DNA of 64,000 nt, from positions 14,582,501 to 14,646,500 of the forward strand of contig NC_083388.1 in assembly GCF_031755915.1 (NCBI RefSeq). Reading direction: 5' to 3'. The notes under the pieces are model-generated. The model searched no databases. It worked only from the letters and a program-made list of their open reading frames with translations, and was not told the DNA's origin. This stretch comes from Ziziphus jujuba (taxonomy: Eukaryota > Streptophyta > Magnoliopsida > Rosales > Rhamnaceae). How positions within the stretch are numbered: the first letter of the stretch is position 1; the number at the start of each line of letters is the position of its first letter. Of this stretch, positions 1-10,835 are shown in pieces. The translations under genes and the position numbers were made by a program.

Positions 1-412
1 TAAAATTTGGAATAAAAAAATTCATATTTATTCAGCACAAAAAAAAAAAATTATTCTTTGAATATATAATAAAGTTATTTGTGATTTTCTTGTAAATAAG
101 AAAAACATAATAGATGGTCGTAGACAAAAAATTTACAATTATGTTTCCATGTATACTTCTGATGTTGAACATTTAAAAACATGTTAAAAAACTTTTATTG
201 ACTATCTTAGCATGAATGAACAAGGGTAAGCAACCCTGGCTAACAGTCACAAAAGCTTAAAGAACTAAAAGTTTCTATGTGATTTTTGAATGATTCTAAA
301 TAGGGATCTATATTTCATGGAAAGCCTATCATCCTCAGAAAAACACTTATAAAGGAGCCTTATACAAAAGTTTCAATGATGTAGAAGAAGTTAAGAAAAC
401 TTGTTAAGATTA
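1..412 (+). repeat. inverted-duplicate arm of the endogenous pararetrovirus
   Basis: This stretch repeats, in the opposite orientation, the sequence at about 775-1185. Both arms share the same order of blocks: an ATAAAATTTGGAATAAAAA start, then a GTGATTTTCTTGTAAA block, then an ATTTACAATTATGTTTCCATG block, then the AAGATTATA end. The + strand copy is more decayed, with several stops and small indels in the RNase H/viroplasmin-like reading frame that is still open on the minus strand at 792-1133. About 360 bp separate the arms. Inverted and rearranged copies are usual for integrated plant pararetroviruses, so a rearranged integration is the simplest explanation. Confidence 0.75.
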
Positions 413-574
413 TAAAGGGACAATTCATGAATAGTACAAAAACAATTTGTTCATAAGAAAAATCTCCATCCCAATTCATTTAAGTAATGATTTGGAAAGA
501 TATTTCTCTTTTATTAAATATCTTTTATTATTTTGTTTTTTAATATCATTTAGTTTAGCAGTTTGTTTTGCTAT

Positions 575-2347
575 TGAGCTAATTTAGTTATTTGACCTCA
601 GAATGCTTTTCTATTTCCTTCACTGTTTCCTAAAATATGGCTTTTCAATACTCCATTCAAGTTTTCATATATACTTTCTGGTATTTCTAGATTAAAGAAG
701 TCAGTAATATTTGGAGAGATGTTTTGTCATATCTCCATAACTTGGTTATTGACTTTATTAGTTTTATAATCTTGAAAATGCTCATATAATCTTAATAAGC
801 TTTTTCTGCTTCTTCTATATTGTTGAAACTTTTGTATAAATCTCCTTTATAAGTGTTTACCTGAGGATGACAGGCTTTCCATGAAGTATAGATCCTTATT
901 TGGAATTCTTCAAAAACTACATAGAAATTTTTGGGTCTTTGAGCTTTTGTGATTGTTAGCCAAGGTTGCTTACCCTTGTTCATTCCTATTAAAATGATCA
1001 GCAAGAAAATTTCATATGTTTTTATGTGTTTAACTTCAAAAGTATACATGGAAACATAATTGTAAATTTTTTGTCTACGATCATCTATTATATTTTTCTT
1101 GTTTACAAGAAAATCACAAACAGTTTGTAGCATAAAAGTTTTTGGTGCTAAGTTAATATGGAGTCTTTTTATTCCAAATTTTATAGCTGATAATTCTTTT
1201 TTAAAAAGATATAATTCTGTTCATTTGGTTTAAATTTTCCAAAATTATATCCACAGAATAATTCTTCCTTTCGAAGTTTTTTACAAAGGGGTTTTCTTTT
1301 AGTAATTTTGTTAAATTGTAGTGAAATGTCTTTTTCATTCCATTTTTCTATTGGTATGGCTTTTAAAATACATCCCCGCCTAATTTAGAGGTATTTCTTT
1401 TAAGGATTAATTTATTCCCTCTTTGAGGAAAATATACTGTTGGTAAACATTTTATTTCTTCTTTTATTTTATTTACTAGTTCTTTATCTTTGCGTGTCCA
1501 ATAAAATTTTTGATCTTGTTTAGATTTCTAACAAGGGTATTTATTTTTTAGATAATTTTTTCATAAAATTTCTTTCTTAATTTCAAATTCCTAAGAATTG
1601 TTGTAATTATTTTTTATTTTTTTCATTAGAAATTTTTTAAAATTTTATTATTATATGTTCTTGTAATCTTATTCCTTATTTGTCTAAGGTTATTCCTAGA
1701 GATTCTATAGATTCTCTTCCTAGAATCATTTTTTATCTGAGATTATAATTCTATGTTTTTGAAATTGACTTACAATTAGTTTTAGATGATTATTGTGTTC
1801 TTCTTAATTTTTTGAGAAGACTAATGAATCATCTATATAAACATCACATGAATTTTTAAAGTTTCCAAAAGTAAAATCGATCCATCTTTGAAATACTTGT
1901 GGGGCTATGTTTAAGCCAAAATGCATCACATTTCAATGGACATGTCTATCTAGTGTACTAAAGCCTATTAATGGTTTTGACTCTTCTGTTAACTTTAATT
2001 GTCGAAATCCAAATTCACAATTAAATTTGCCAAAGATTTTACTATCTTTAGTTTTGATTAATACATCCTTTCAAGGGATAAAATGTGCATTGAATTCTAT
2101 ATGTTAATTAAGTCTTTTATAATTTATTACTAATATTGGTTTTCCTCTAACAGTTTCAATGTGGTTTCTTACCATAAATACTAGACTACTATATGGGCTT
2201 TTAGTTTCTTCTATTAAACCTTTCTCTTGTAATTCTTTTAGTTGAATTTCAAACTCATTTATATGAGCTCTAGTATAAAACCATTGTTTTTACTCTAATT
2301 ATTATATTAGAATTTTTTAATTTTCATGAACAATATCTGGGAGATTT
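575..2347 (-). pseudogene. endogenous caulimovirid-like pol (RT, RNase H) and viroplasmin-like domain, proximal block
   Basis: Read on the minus strand from 2347 downwards, this contains the end of a polyprotein of plant pararetroviruses (Caulimoviridae). The reverse-transcriptase fingers/palm lie at about 2340-1780, with a YIDD active-site motif at 1828-1839. RNase H-type sequence follows at about 1740-1140. A viroplasmin/transactivator-like domain containing the IYTSW and HPQVN motifs sits at about 970-790, with decayed sequence beyond it to about 575. The frame is broken by several stops and shifts; the longest open piece is 792-1133 (113 codons), which joins the RNase H end to the viroplasmin-like domain. 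It is a dead genomic copy. The gypsy element at 2348 interrupts it and its upstream part resumes at 8856. RNase H and viroplasmin-like sequence in one frame suggests a single-polyprotein genus, but I cannot name the genus. Confidence 0.8.
2343..2347. other. target-site duplication GATTT (left) of gypsy element 1
   Basis: GATTT directly precedes the LTR start TGATACGAA and is repeated at 8856-8860 directly after the other LTR. Five-base duplications are standard for LTR-retrotransposon integration. Confidence 0.85.
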
Positions 2348-3467
2348 TGATACGAATCTAGGTCAACTCGCATCTAAACCTGTATTATATTAGTCTGGAT
2401 CAAAAAATTAAGTTCAAGTTCCTATGGTCACCTCCACCCCTAATCAACCTGTGACTAGAAATCTTAGTATATGATTAAGATGTCACAATAGGTGATGGAC
2501 GTCCTATTGATAAGTCAAACTAAAACACTCGCTCTCTAATGGTATTTTAGGTGTTCAAAAGGAACAAAGAGAATTCTTTCTCACAAATAATTTTCTGAAA
2601 AATATTAAAGGTGTCTTCTCATTAAAAATAAGCACTTAAATAGGCTAAAGTCACAAAACAATAAACCCTATCTTGCTAGGTAAAATTCGGCCCAAAGAAA
2701 TTAGGAAACAAGCTAGGCAGAATTTTTCATGCTTTCCTAAACTAATTTGGATTAATTAATTCCCTTATTTTGAATTAGGAATTAATTAATTTGCAACTGA
2801 AATAATAAGATAATAATTTTCCTCAGTTAATTTTCCCAGCAAACAAATAAATAAAAACCAAATAAAAGGCTAATTTTCCAAAACAAAAAGTCAAATTCAA
2901 ATTAGGAAATTAGTTGACTAGTTTGACCATTAAGCTATCTTTGACCAATTTCCAACTTGTAAAGGTCCCAAATCAAATCCAATGTACCATTTAGGATGCA
3001 AAAATGGGATTAATTATGATTCCCATATGTTGCCCTTGATTGGAACAAAGAGAAAATGCCAACTCAACAAAATACAGTAAAGCCAACAGCAAATACAGCA
3101 ATTTCAGCCAAAAATTCCTTCCATGTGCAAATGGCCTTCTTGGATACTTTTTCTTTTGCCTTGACCTATTTCCATGATCTCTTAGTGATATCAATTGAGT
3201 TCAATAAGGTTCGAACCCATTCCTTGCTATCCGGAGTCCATAAATGCACTAAAACATTTACGCAGGTCCATGTCGACCTCTACCACTTGGATGCTTAAAA
3301 CAGGCTTTGAATATTTGGGTATTGACAAGCCCTTTTGAGATATAAATCCAGCCATATTGTCCTTAAATCTCTTGGCTTGAGCTCTAGTAATTGGCCCGGT
3401 CTTCAACCATATAGAATCTACACCCCAGCGGGTTGTCGGTTATACAAGTACGGGCAGATTCTCATCA
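2348..3467 (-). repeat. 3' LTR of gypsy element 1
   Basis: The LTR begins TGATACGAATC and ends GATTCTCATCA in + orientation. It matches the copy at 7730-8855 and the two solo LTRs at 32138-33272 and 41565-42687, so it defines a family with LTRs of about 1.1 kb. The end next to the internal region carries the last codons of pol on the minus strand; the frame enters from the polypurine tract and here meets a stop after about seven LTR codons. Confidence 0.9.
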
Positions 3468-3481
3468 TTCTCCTCCTCATG
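3468..3481 (-). other. polypurine tract of gypsy element 1
   Basis: On the minus strand the bases just before the 3' LTR read CATGAGGAGGAGAA, a purine-rich tract of the kind that primes plus-strand DNA synthesis in LTR retrotransposons. The same bases are translated as an E-E-E-N stretch of the pol tail, so priming site and coding sequence overlap. Confidence 0.75.
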
Positions 3482-5470
3482 AAAAAGATTTTCCCTCAAA
3501 TCAAAGTCATCACCAGCAGCAAATGGAGATAAGTCAGCAACATTAAAGGTAACACTCACATTATACTAACCTAGTACGTCAAGCTTGTAGGCATTTTCAT
3601 TGATCCTCTACAAGACTTGAAAAAGTTCATCCCCTCGAGGCATCAACTTTGACTTTCTTTGGTCAGGAAACCTCTCATTTCTTAAGTGCAACAAAACCAA
3701 ATCTCCTGGGTCGAACACTATCACAACAAATCTTAGAAATACAAGCTCATTTCAGCAAAAATCACACTTTTTAATATTATCAAACAATCTTTCTATCCTA
3801 AGTACTTCTAAAACTAACCTAAGATGATCTACATGTTCATCAAGGTTTTGACTATACACAAGGATATCATCAACGTAAACAACCACAAATTTTCCAATGA
3901 ATGAGCACCTAACATGGTTATTAATCTCATGAAAGTGCTAGGTGCATTAGTTAGACCAAATAGCATTACTAACCACTCATACAAACTATATTCAATTTTA
4001 AATGCGATTTTCCATTCATCACCCTCTTTCATCCTAATTTGATGATACCTACTCCTAAGGTCAATTTTAGTAAACATGTATGCACCATGTAATTCGTATA
4101 ACATATCATCTAACCTAGGAATTGGATGTCTATATTTAATGGTTATATTATTAATAGTTCTACAATCAGCACACATACACCATGAACCATCTTTTTTAGG
4201 TACTAACAAAATAGGAATAACACATAGAATTATGCTCTCACGAATATAACCTTTGTCAAGCAATTCACTTACCTGCCTTTGTAGCTCCTTTAACTCCTTG
4301 GGATTACTTCTATATGCAGGTCTATTAGAATCGCAGCTCCCAGTACAAAATCAATTTGATGTTCAATCCCTCGGATAGATCGTAAACCATTAGGAATTTC
4401 ATCCAAAAGACATCATCAAATTCCTGTAAAAGAGAAGAGATAGAACTTGGCAATTCAAGTTCTTCTAAGTTAGTTTGTTGATTTAAATAAGCATCTTTAT
4501 AAATCATAAGCAGCAATGGAATCTTAGTCAAAATTGCTTTATTAATATCTCCAAAATTAAGATAAAGTTTTTATTTTTCTTCTTTTTCCTTCCCACTCAA
4601 GGATTCCATTTATTTTACCTCACTCTCAACTTTGTTTGGATTTTTCTCACTCTTGGGTTTACTATTGTTTTTCCTCTCACAATTGAGTTTAGAATACTTA
4701 CCTTGGACAGCAAGCTCAGCCCTGACCTCATGAATAGGTGGTGAAACTATGGGTGCCATACTAGACCTCTCCTTAAGCTTTTTGGCCTCCCTCCTTTGTT
4801 GCATTTGAAGTTGGTCTAAATACCTCCTTTGGAGTTAATGGCTCCAGCTTAACCTTTTTTCCCTTAAATTTAAAAACAATGGAATTCTCTCTTCCATAGT
4901 GTATGGCATCCTTATCAAATTGCTATAGCCTTCCCAATAAAATATGACCAGCATGCATGGAAACAACATCACATAATACAACATCCACATATTTACCAAT
5001 GCTGGATTTTACTTTGGCTTGTTTGTTTACTTCATCTCACTAATATCATTAAGCTATTGTAATCTATATGGTTTTGGATGTTTAATGGTTGCTAACCTAA
5101 TTTATCAATGACCAAATTATTAATTACATTTGCAAAATTTCCACTATCAACTATCATACTACAAATGTTACCTTGAATTTCACATCGGGTGTGGAAAATG
5201 TTCTCTCTTTGAATTTGGTCTTCATCTTCATACATGGCTAGAACCTTTCTTACCACTAAATTTAATTCAGCCCTTGAAGCCTTAAGTGTTTTAGATTCTT
5301 CATGTTCCTCACCTCCAATTTCTTCTTCTTCAATTTCGGTTTCAACCTCACTTTCTTCACTTTCAGATTCCAGGTCTTCATTACCTTTCAGCACCATGAT
5401 CCTCCTATTCAGGCATTGACTAGCAATGTGTCCTCATCCATGGCACTTAAAACACACAATTTCACAAGTT
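3482..5470 (-). pseudogene. gypsy element 1 gag zinc knuckle, protease, RT and integrase C-terminal remnant
   Basis: Minus-strand order is: a zinc knuckle of the C-x2-C-x4-H-x4-C type near 5470-5420, with a stop inside it; an aspartic protease with a D-S-G core near 5150 (in the open piece 5092-5397); a linker; RT in the open piece 3829-4263 with a frameshift near the F-G-L-T-N-A-P block; and the YVDD active site at 3866-3877. After the RT end, near 3728, the sequence changes directly to an integrase C-terminal segment with a DPGDLV-L-H motif and the usual NVADLSPF end. RNase H, the zinc-binding HHCC and the DDE catalytic core are absent. This is a deletion derivative with multiple stops, not a functional gene. 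Confidence 0.85.
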
Positions 5471-5822
5471 GTAGAAGGTTTAAGATTAGATTTACCTTCA
5501 TTCTTTGGTGCTTTGACAGATTCGATCTTGGTTTCCTTCTTTGGCTGATTAGTGCTTTCCTCACCTTGCTTTGGTTTTGGTTTGTTGTCATATATGGGAT
5601 TGCTTCTCCAAACACTTGGATTTGTCCTCCCACTGCTTGTATCACCTCCAAACCATGGGCTTCCCCTTCTTTTGAATTAATTTTCGATTTTGATGGCCAC
5701 ATGAAGTATCTCTTCTAATTCTATATATTGTTGAAGCTCCACTTGGTTGGCTATATCATGATTCAAACCACCAAAAAACCTTGCCATGGTTGCCTCTCGA
5801 TCCTCATTCACGCTTAACCTCA

Positions 5823-6480
5823 TCATAGCATCTCCATCTCCTTGTAGTAATCCTCCCTGGTCCTACTTCCTTGAGTTAAAGATTGAAGCCTTTGATGCAG
5901 CAACCTATGGTAATGAGTCGATACAAATCGCTTCCTCATGGCTTTGTTTATTTGTCGCCAAGTAGTAATCAATTCATCACCAACACTTCTTCGGGTACTT
6001 TGCTCATTTGTCCACCATTGGACTGCATAATGGCCAAACTCCAAAGCTTCCAATTTTATCTCCTTAGCCTCCGAATAGTTATGACAATCGAAGATTATCT
6101 CCATATGCTCTTCCCACTCTAAGTATGCCTCCAGATCACTTTTTCCCATTAATGGTGGTACATTGACCTTAATATTCCCAAGTATGCCTCCTCATCTCTT
6201 CTATGCCTCCCATGGGTTGTCCTTCCTTGAAGTACAAAAATATCACCAACATCCTCTTCAAGGTTATCTCCATAGTTACCTCCCTCAAACTCCTCTCTAA
6301 GGTGTCCACGACCACCTCGTCCTCGTCCTTGGCCTCCATGAAATTCTTGCCTTGGATTCGGTCTACCTTTGATGTTTCTAACCTGTCCATCCTTTGATCT
6401 AGGTGATCAAAGCGAGCATTCATCTGTTGAAGTTGTTCCAAGACAGCCATCATGTCGGTACCGTCACCTTCACTTCCCAT
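5823..6480 (-). pseudogene. gypsy element 1 gag (capsid region)
   Basis: Two overlapping minus-strand open pieces (6169-6480 and 5823-6149) encode gag. The first starts at the ATG at 6480 and has a short heptad-like N-terminal segment that pairs leucines and arginines (LDQRMDRLE). The second carries the retrotransposon gag signature with W-W, TW and the RFVSTHYHR block. A frameshift near 6150-6170 separates them. The start at 6480 lies about 1.25 kb inside the 5' LTR, so the element has a long non-coding leader, as do the gypsy elements at 36 and 44 kb. Confidence 0.8.
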
Positions 6481-7729
6481 TACTCAAGAGTCACCTTTGA
6501 ATCCTACGGATTCCTCTTCATTGATTCTCAATGATCCATCTCCTCTCCTCATCCTTAAATCTACCATGTTAGTAAAAATGATAAAAAAAAATTCTCACCA
6601 AATTCACCCCCTCACATGTTTCACTCAAATAAGGTTTCGACACTCGTGTATGCACACTAGTTTTGGCTTTTCTATCCTCTTATAAGCTCACACTCTCTTA
6701 CCTTTTTCCATTCAAAGACCTAAATCAAAGTTCTCATTAAAACAAACTTAAACAATAACTATATCACAAGTGTACCTTAATTTAAACTTATCGATAAAAC
6801 AGCAAGCAAAATAGGCAAATACGAGTGGAATGAAAAATACCTATTCTCGGCCCCAACTAGCCAAAACAAAGGTAAATTAATCAAGGCAATTTTGGATTTA
6901 ACAAGAATAAACCAGAATATTAAGGATAAAAATTCAAGGATAAAATTTAAGAAAAAAGATTCAAACAATAAACAAAAACAAATAACTCCAAAAAAGATAA
7001 GGAATAGTTGTTGGTTGTTGTTATTGTAATTCAAGTTTTGTCTCAATTACTTTAACTAATTTAATCCAATTAAGTTTAGCACTCAAATTTCAAATAACCA
7101 AAAACAATAGATGATTCCAACAACTCCAGATATCACAATATCAAATTTTCCAGCTCAAACAAATTTTTAACTCCAAATTCATCAAGCTAGCCTTTTGTGC
7201 AGTAATTTTTTTTTTATACTCTACTTTTTGGCTTGTTTTTATATCTATTGTATTTTTTTTCTTTTTCTTTTTTTATCAAAATATGATAATGCAACACAAT
7301 TTCCAGTAGCACCAAAAACAACACAAGCTGCAATTCTCAACCAATTTAAAACTCAAACCCAGGACCTCATAAAATACAAATTTTTCAAATTTTGTGAATT
7401 TGTAATTTGTTGTCGCAAATCCTCTTTTCCACTTTTTTTTTTTTTTTGACTATATGAATGCAAATAACTACGATCAAAACAGCAAACAAAGATCAACAAA
7501 TAACCAAATTAACAAGAACAATGATGAAAAACAACCAACAAACTAGGAAGAAAAAAAATACTGTAAAACAAAGAACCCTATGAATGATTTTTTTTTTTTT
7601 TTTTTACGATGCAGAACGTATAGGAGAATGAAACATCCTTAACCTAATGTTAAAATTTTAGAATAACACAAAAAAATAAAGCAAATAAAGCTAAATCAAA
7701 CCTGAAAAAAAATTCGTTCTGATACCAAA
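6481..7729 (-). other. 5' leader of gypsy element 1 with primer binding site
   Basis: About 1.25 kb between the 5' LTR and the gag start hold no credible gene; they are AT-rich with poly-A/T runs. On the minus strand the first bases inside the LTR (7716-7729) read TTTGGTATCAGAAC, matching the 3' end of initiator tRNA-Met, the usual primer for plant gypsy and copia elements. Open pieces at 6777-7046 and 7195-7449 are low-complexity and not coding. Confidence 0.75.
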
Positions 7730-8855
7730 TGATACGAACCTAGATCGACTCACACCTAAATCCATATTATATTACCTTAGATCAAAAAATTAAGTTTAAG
7801 TTCTTATAGTTACCTCAACCCCTAATCAATCTATGACTAGAAACCTTGGTATATGATGAAGACACCACAATAGGTAATGGATGTCCTATTGATAAGTCAA
7901 ACTAAAACACTCACTCTCTAATGGTGCTTTAGGTGTTCAAAGAGAACAAAGAGAATTTTTTTTCACAAATAATTTTCTAAATAATATTAAAGGTGTCTTC
8001 TCATTGAAAAATAAGTCTTTAAATAGGCTAAAGTCACAAAATAATAAATCTTAACTTGCTAGGTAAAATTTTGCCCAAAGGAATTAGAAAATAAGTTTGG
8101 CCGAATTTTTCATTCTTTCCTAAACTAATTTGGATTAAATAATTTCCTTATTTTGAATTAGAAATTAATTAATTTACAACTGAAATGATAAAATAATAAA
8201 TTTCCTAAGTTAATTTTCCCAGAAAATAAATAAATAAAAACCAAATAAAAGGCTAATTTCCTAAAACAAAAAATCAAATTCAAATTAGTTGACTAGTTTG
8301 ACCACTAAGCTATCTTTGACCAATTTATAACCTGTAAAGGCCCTAAATCAGATTCAATGTGCCATGTAGGATGCCAAATAGGATTAATTATCATTCCCAT
8401 ACATTTCTCTTGATTGGAACAAAGAGAAAATGCCAACTCAATAAAATAGAGCAAAGTCAGCGACAAATACAATAATTTCAACCAAAAATTCCTTCCATGC
8501 GCAAATAGCCTTCTTGGATGCTTTTGCTTCTGCCTTGATTATTTCCATGACCTCTTAGTGATATCAATTGAGTTCAAGAAGTGTTGAACCTATTCCTTGC
8601 TGCTTGGAGTTCATAAATTTATTAAAACAGCTATCCGGGTCCATATCGGCCTCCACCACTTGCATGCTTAAAACAGGTTTTGAATCTTCAGGTATTGAAA
8701 ATCCCTTTTGAAAATTGATAAATCCTTGTATAAATCTAGCCATTTTGTCCTTAAATCTCTTGTTTTGAGCTCTAGTGATTAGCCCGATCTTCAACTATAA
8801 AGGATGTACACCCCAAAGGGTTGTCGGTTGTGCTGGTACGAGCGGATTCTCATTA
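7730..8855 (-). repeat. 5' LTR of gypsy element 1, with part of the pol tail in frame
   Basis: Copy of the 2348-3467 LTR. It runs from TGATACGAACC to GATTCTCATTA; the last dinucleotide is TA instead of CA, a point change in this copy. The right TSD GATTT is at 8856-8860. A minus-strand frame at 8564-8794 encodes the pol-tail sequence with the ITRAQNKRFKD motif. In a 5' LTR this is a silent duplicate of what the 3' LTR encodes. Confidence 0.9.
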
Positions 8856-9250
8856 GATTTGTTCCATAATTTTATGGATTTTCATCAAAATTTTCTCTAA
8901 GAACATTATGGGCCCAATGGTTTTAAGTTATAGTATCATTTATTTTTATCATTTCTTGTTTCTTTTTCGAAAAAAATCCTTTAGAACATTTATGCCTGTG
9001 ATAAGATTGGATTTTTATTTCGATTTTATCTTTTCCTAAAGTTATGAAATTTGTTCCAGAGAGGATGGGAATCTTACTAATTGTTGGTTGAATTTCATCA
9101 CTTTTTGGTGTTTTGACTTCCTTTTCTTTTACTTTTAATTTCAAATGTTTAAAATGTTCTAGTTGTTGTGATACAAGAAATCTTCTTTTCATTCTAAAGA
9201 TCTTTTATCTCTAAAATATAAATTGTTTTCTGATGCTTGAATTTTTTTAT
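8856..9250 (-). pseudogene. endogenous caulimovirid-like pol, distal block (upstream of RT)
   Basis: This is the sequence that joined 2347 before gypsy element 1 landed. On the minus strand 8923-9192 is open for 89 codons and is rich in lysine, with an FITLGKDKIEIK block compatible with the segment between protease and RT of pararetrovirus polyproteins. The match is weaker than for RT. The assignment rests mainly on the TSD, which proves that this sequence and the RT block were continuous. Confidence 0.55.
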
Positions 9251-9254
9251 GCTT

Positions 9255-9576
9255 GAACACTGAGACCATTAACCCTATTTCATCTATGCTTTTACAACAA
9301 AAAGATTCTTGAGAAAAGGGTGCCAAGTTTACTTGGCCTATGTAATAGATACCTAGAAAGAAGGCAAGATTTTAAGTGACATAGAAGTGGTGAATGAATT
9401 TTTCGATGCATTTCGAGAAGATTTGACTAGTGCTCCTCCCATCATGGAAATAGAATTCACTATTGACTTAGTACCAAATGCAACTTCGATATCTATGGCT
9501 CCCTATTGAATGGCCTAGTAAAGTTAAAAGGATTAAACCTACAATTACAAAAGCTAGTTGATAAGGGATTCTGTGA
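9255..9576 (+). pseudogene. Ty3/gypsy pol fragment (protease-RT junction)
   Basis: Translated on the + strand, this gives the segment just before gypsy RT: an RKGCQ-like block (here EKGCQVYLAYV), an I-E-V-V-N-E-F-F-D-A-F block, then EIEFTIDLVP and the KLVDKGF-type start of the RT fingers. One stop follows A-P-Y. It is cut off at 9576, where unrelated LTR-like sequence begins. It is on the opposite strand from gypsy element 1 and from a different gypsy lineage. Confidence 0.75.
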
Positions 9577-10835
9577 TGACCGGTCCTAAAATTAGAAATT
9601 TAAATATAAATTTTATTTGGTTTGACTAGATTAATTAGGACCCTAGGATTGACCTTTTATTGGTTAATAATTTTGGTTTGATTAGTACACCATAGTATAG
9701 ATCTTGTCGATACAAGTTCGTAGACTGATAGCACACTTAATTCTCAGTTACGATTAGAAGGTTATGGTTTTGGAAAGTTTTTCAATATTAGTCTTTTATC
9801 TGTGCCCAAACCAGTTTAGGTTTTCGTTTTCTAGTGGATTCGAGGTCTACATATACCTTGAGAGTCATGCCCTCATTAAAAAATTTAAAATTATCCAAAA
9901 GTCCTAAAAAGCCATACCCGATAGACTCTAGCCTTGTCAACCTAACCCATTTTATCTACGAATCAAGTCAGCAAGATTTTTACCTTTTTTGACCACTGTT
10001 AGTTACACACCTTGGCCACCTTGATAGAGCATTGAACAGTGACCAAAACCACCAAATTTCATAGCCTAACTCGGCCAGACGTGCTGCGATCGAACTAGTG
10101 AAGTCGCAGCGATGCCAGGATCAGGCCAGTGAAATCACTGCAGCACCGTCACAGGTCATTGGTGGTTTAGCTGAATTTTTGACCATTTTACCTTGACCCA
10201 TAAATTCTCTCCCCCAATTGTGGACCCTCTGAATCCATTGGCATCCTCCGTTTGTCAAAATTCTTCACGATTTGAGAGATTCATCAAATTAGGTCGAGTT
10301 TTTCGATGTGTTATATGTGTATGTAAATATTTGAGAGAATATTTTAGTATGATGAATATGGATATTATTTGATAAATTATATGTATATACATATATACAC
10401 ACTTTGGGTCATGAGTTCTATACTGAGTTATGGATTATTTTGTACCATGTTATACCATGGTTATTGATTCATTAGATTATGATTACATATGCTTATTTGA
10501 CAATTCCCTACTTGATCACATGTTTCTTGAGTATGGATGGGAGCTCCCAGTTTGTTACACCACTAGGACGTCGAGGACACACTGGAACACTTGTATGGTT
10601 GGGAGACAAGTTATGGTAATGTATATGGTACAGCGGATTATTGTCGTTACACTATATTATAGTATATGGTTCTTTACATTTTTGTTTACCGATAGTTATA
10701 ATTCATCTCTCATAAAAATATTATTATATTATAAGGTATAGGATATTATCTAGTTTTAAATTTTCTTAACCTACGATTTTTGAAATTATTATGCTTGGGA
10801 AAATTTAGGGTTTTGTGAAAACTATTTGTTAAAAT
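9573..10835. repeat. LTR-like block of an unassigned element
   Basis: The gypsy pol fragment stops abruptly at TGTGATGACCGG, an opening similar to many plant gypsy LTRs. About 1.26 kb without reading frames follow, then copia integrase sequence begins. I found no matching second copy in the window, no clear CA end and no convincing target duplication, so the outer boundary and orientation are uncertain. The + strand open frame at 10430-10741 has no recognisable domain. Confidence 0.35.

Larger units (their letters stand above)
2348..8855 (-). mobile_element. Ty3/gypsy LTR retrotransposon, element 1 (internally deleted)
   Basis: This is a complete insertion read on the minus strand: 5' LTR 7730-8855, primer site, gag, protease, RT, a short integrase C-terminal part, polypurine tract, and 3' LTR 2348-3467. 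It is flanked by GATTT on both sides and sits inside the caulimovirid sequence. RNase H and most of integrase are missing: near 3728 the sequence passes from the end of RT straight to the integrase C-terminal region. It is therefore non-autonomous. All frames carry stops or shifts. The pol frame crosses the polypurine tract into the 3' LTR. The arrangement is like chromoviruses of the CRM type, but that clade call is inference. Confidence 0.9.

Noticed and set aside
5234..5718. + strand frames with serine-rich and phenylalanine-rich translations
   Set aside because: Antisense to gypsy element 1 protease and zinc knuckle.
9573..10467. TSD GATTC for the LTR-like block (9568-9572 and a later GATTC)
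   Set aside because: Later GATTC copies near 10285 and 10463 are not preceded by a CA end, so no duplication can be claimed.
10430..10741. 103-codon frame on the + strand
   Set aside because: No domain, AT-rich, lies in an LTR-like block between two retroelement fragments.
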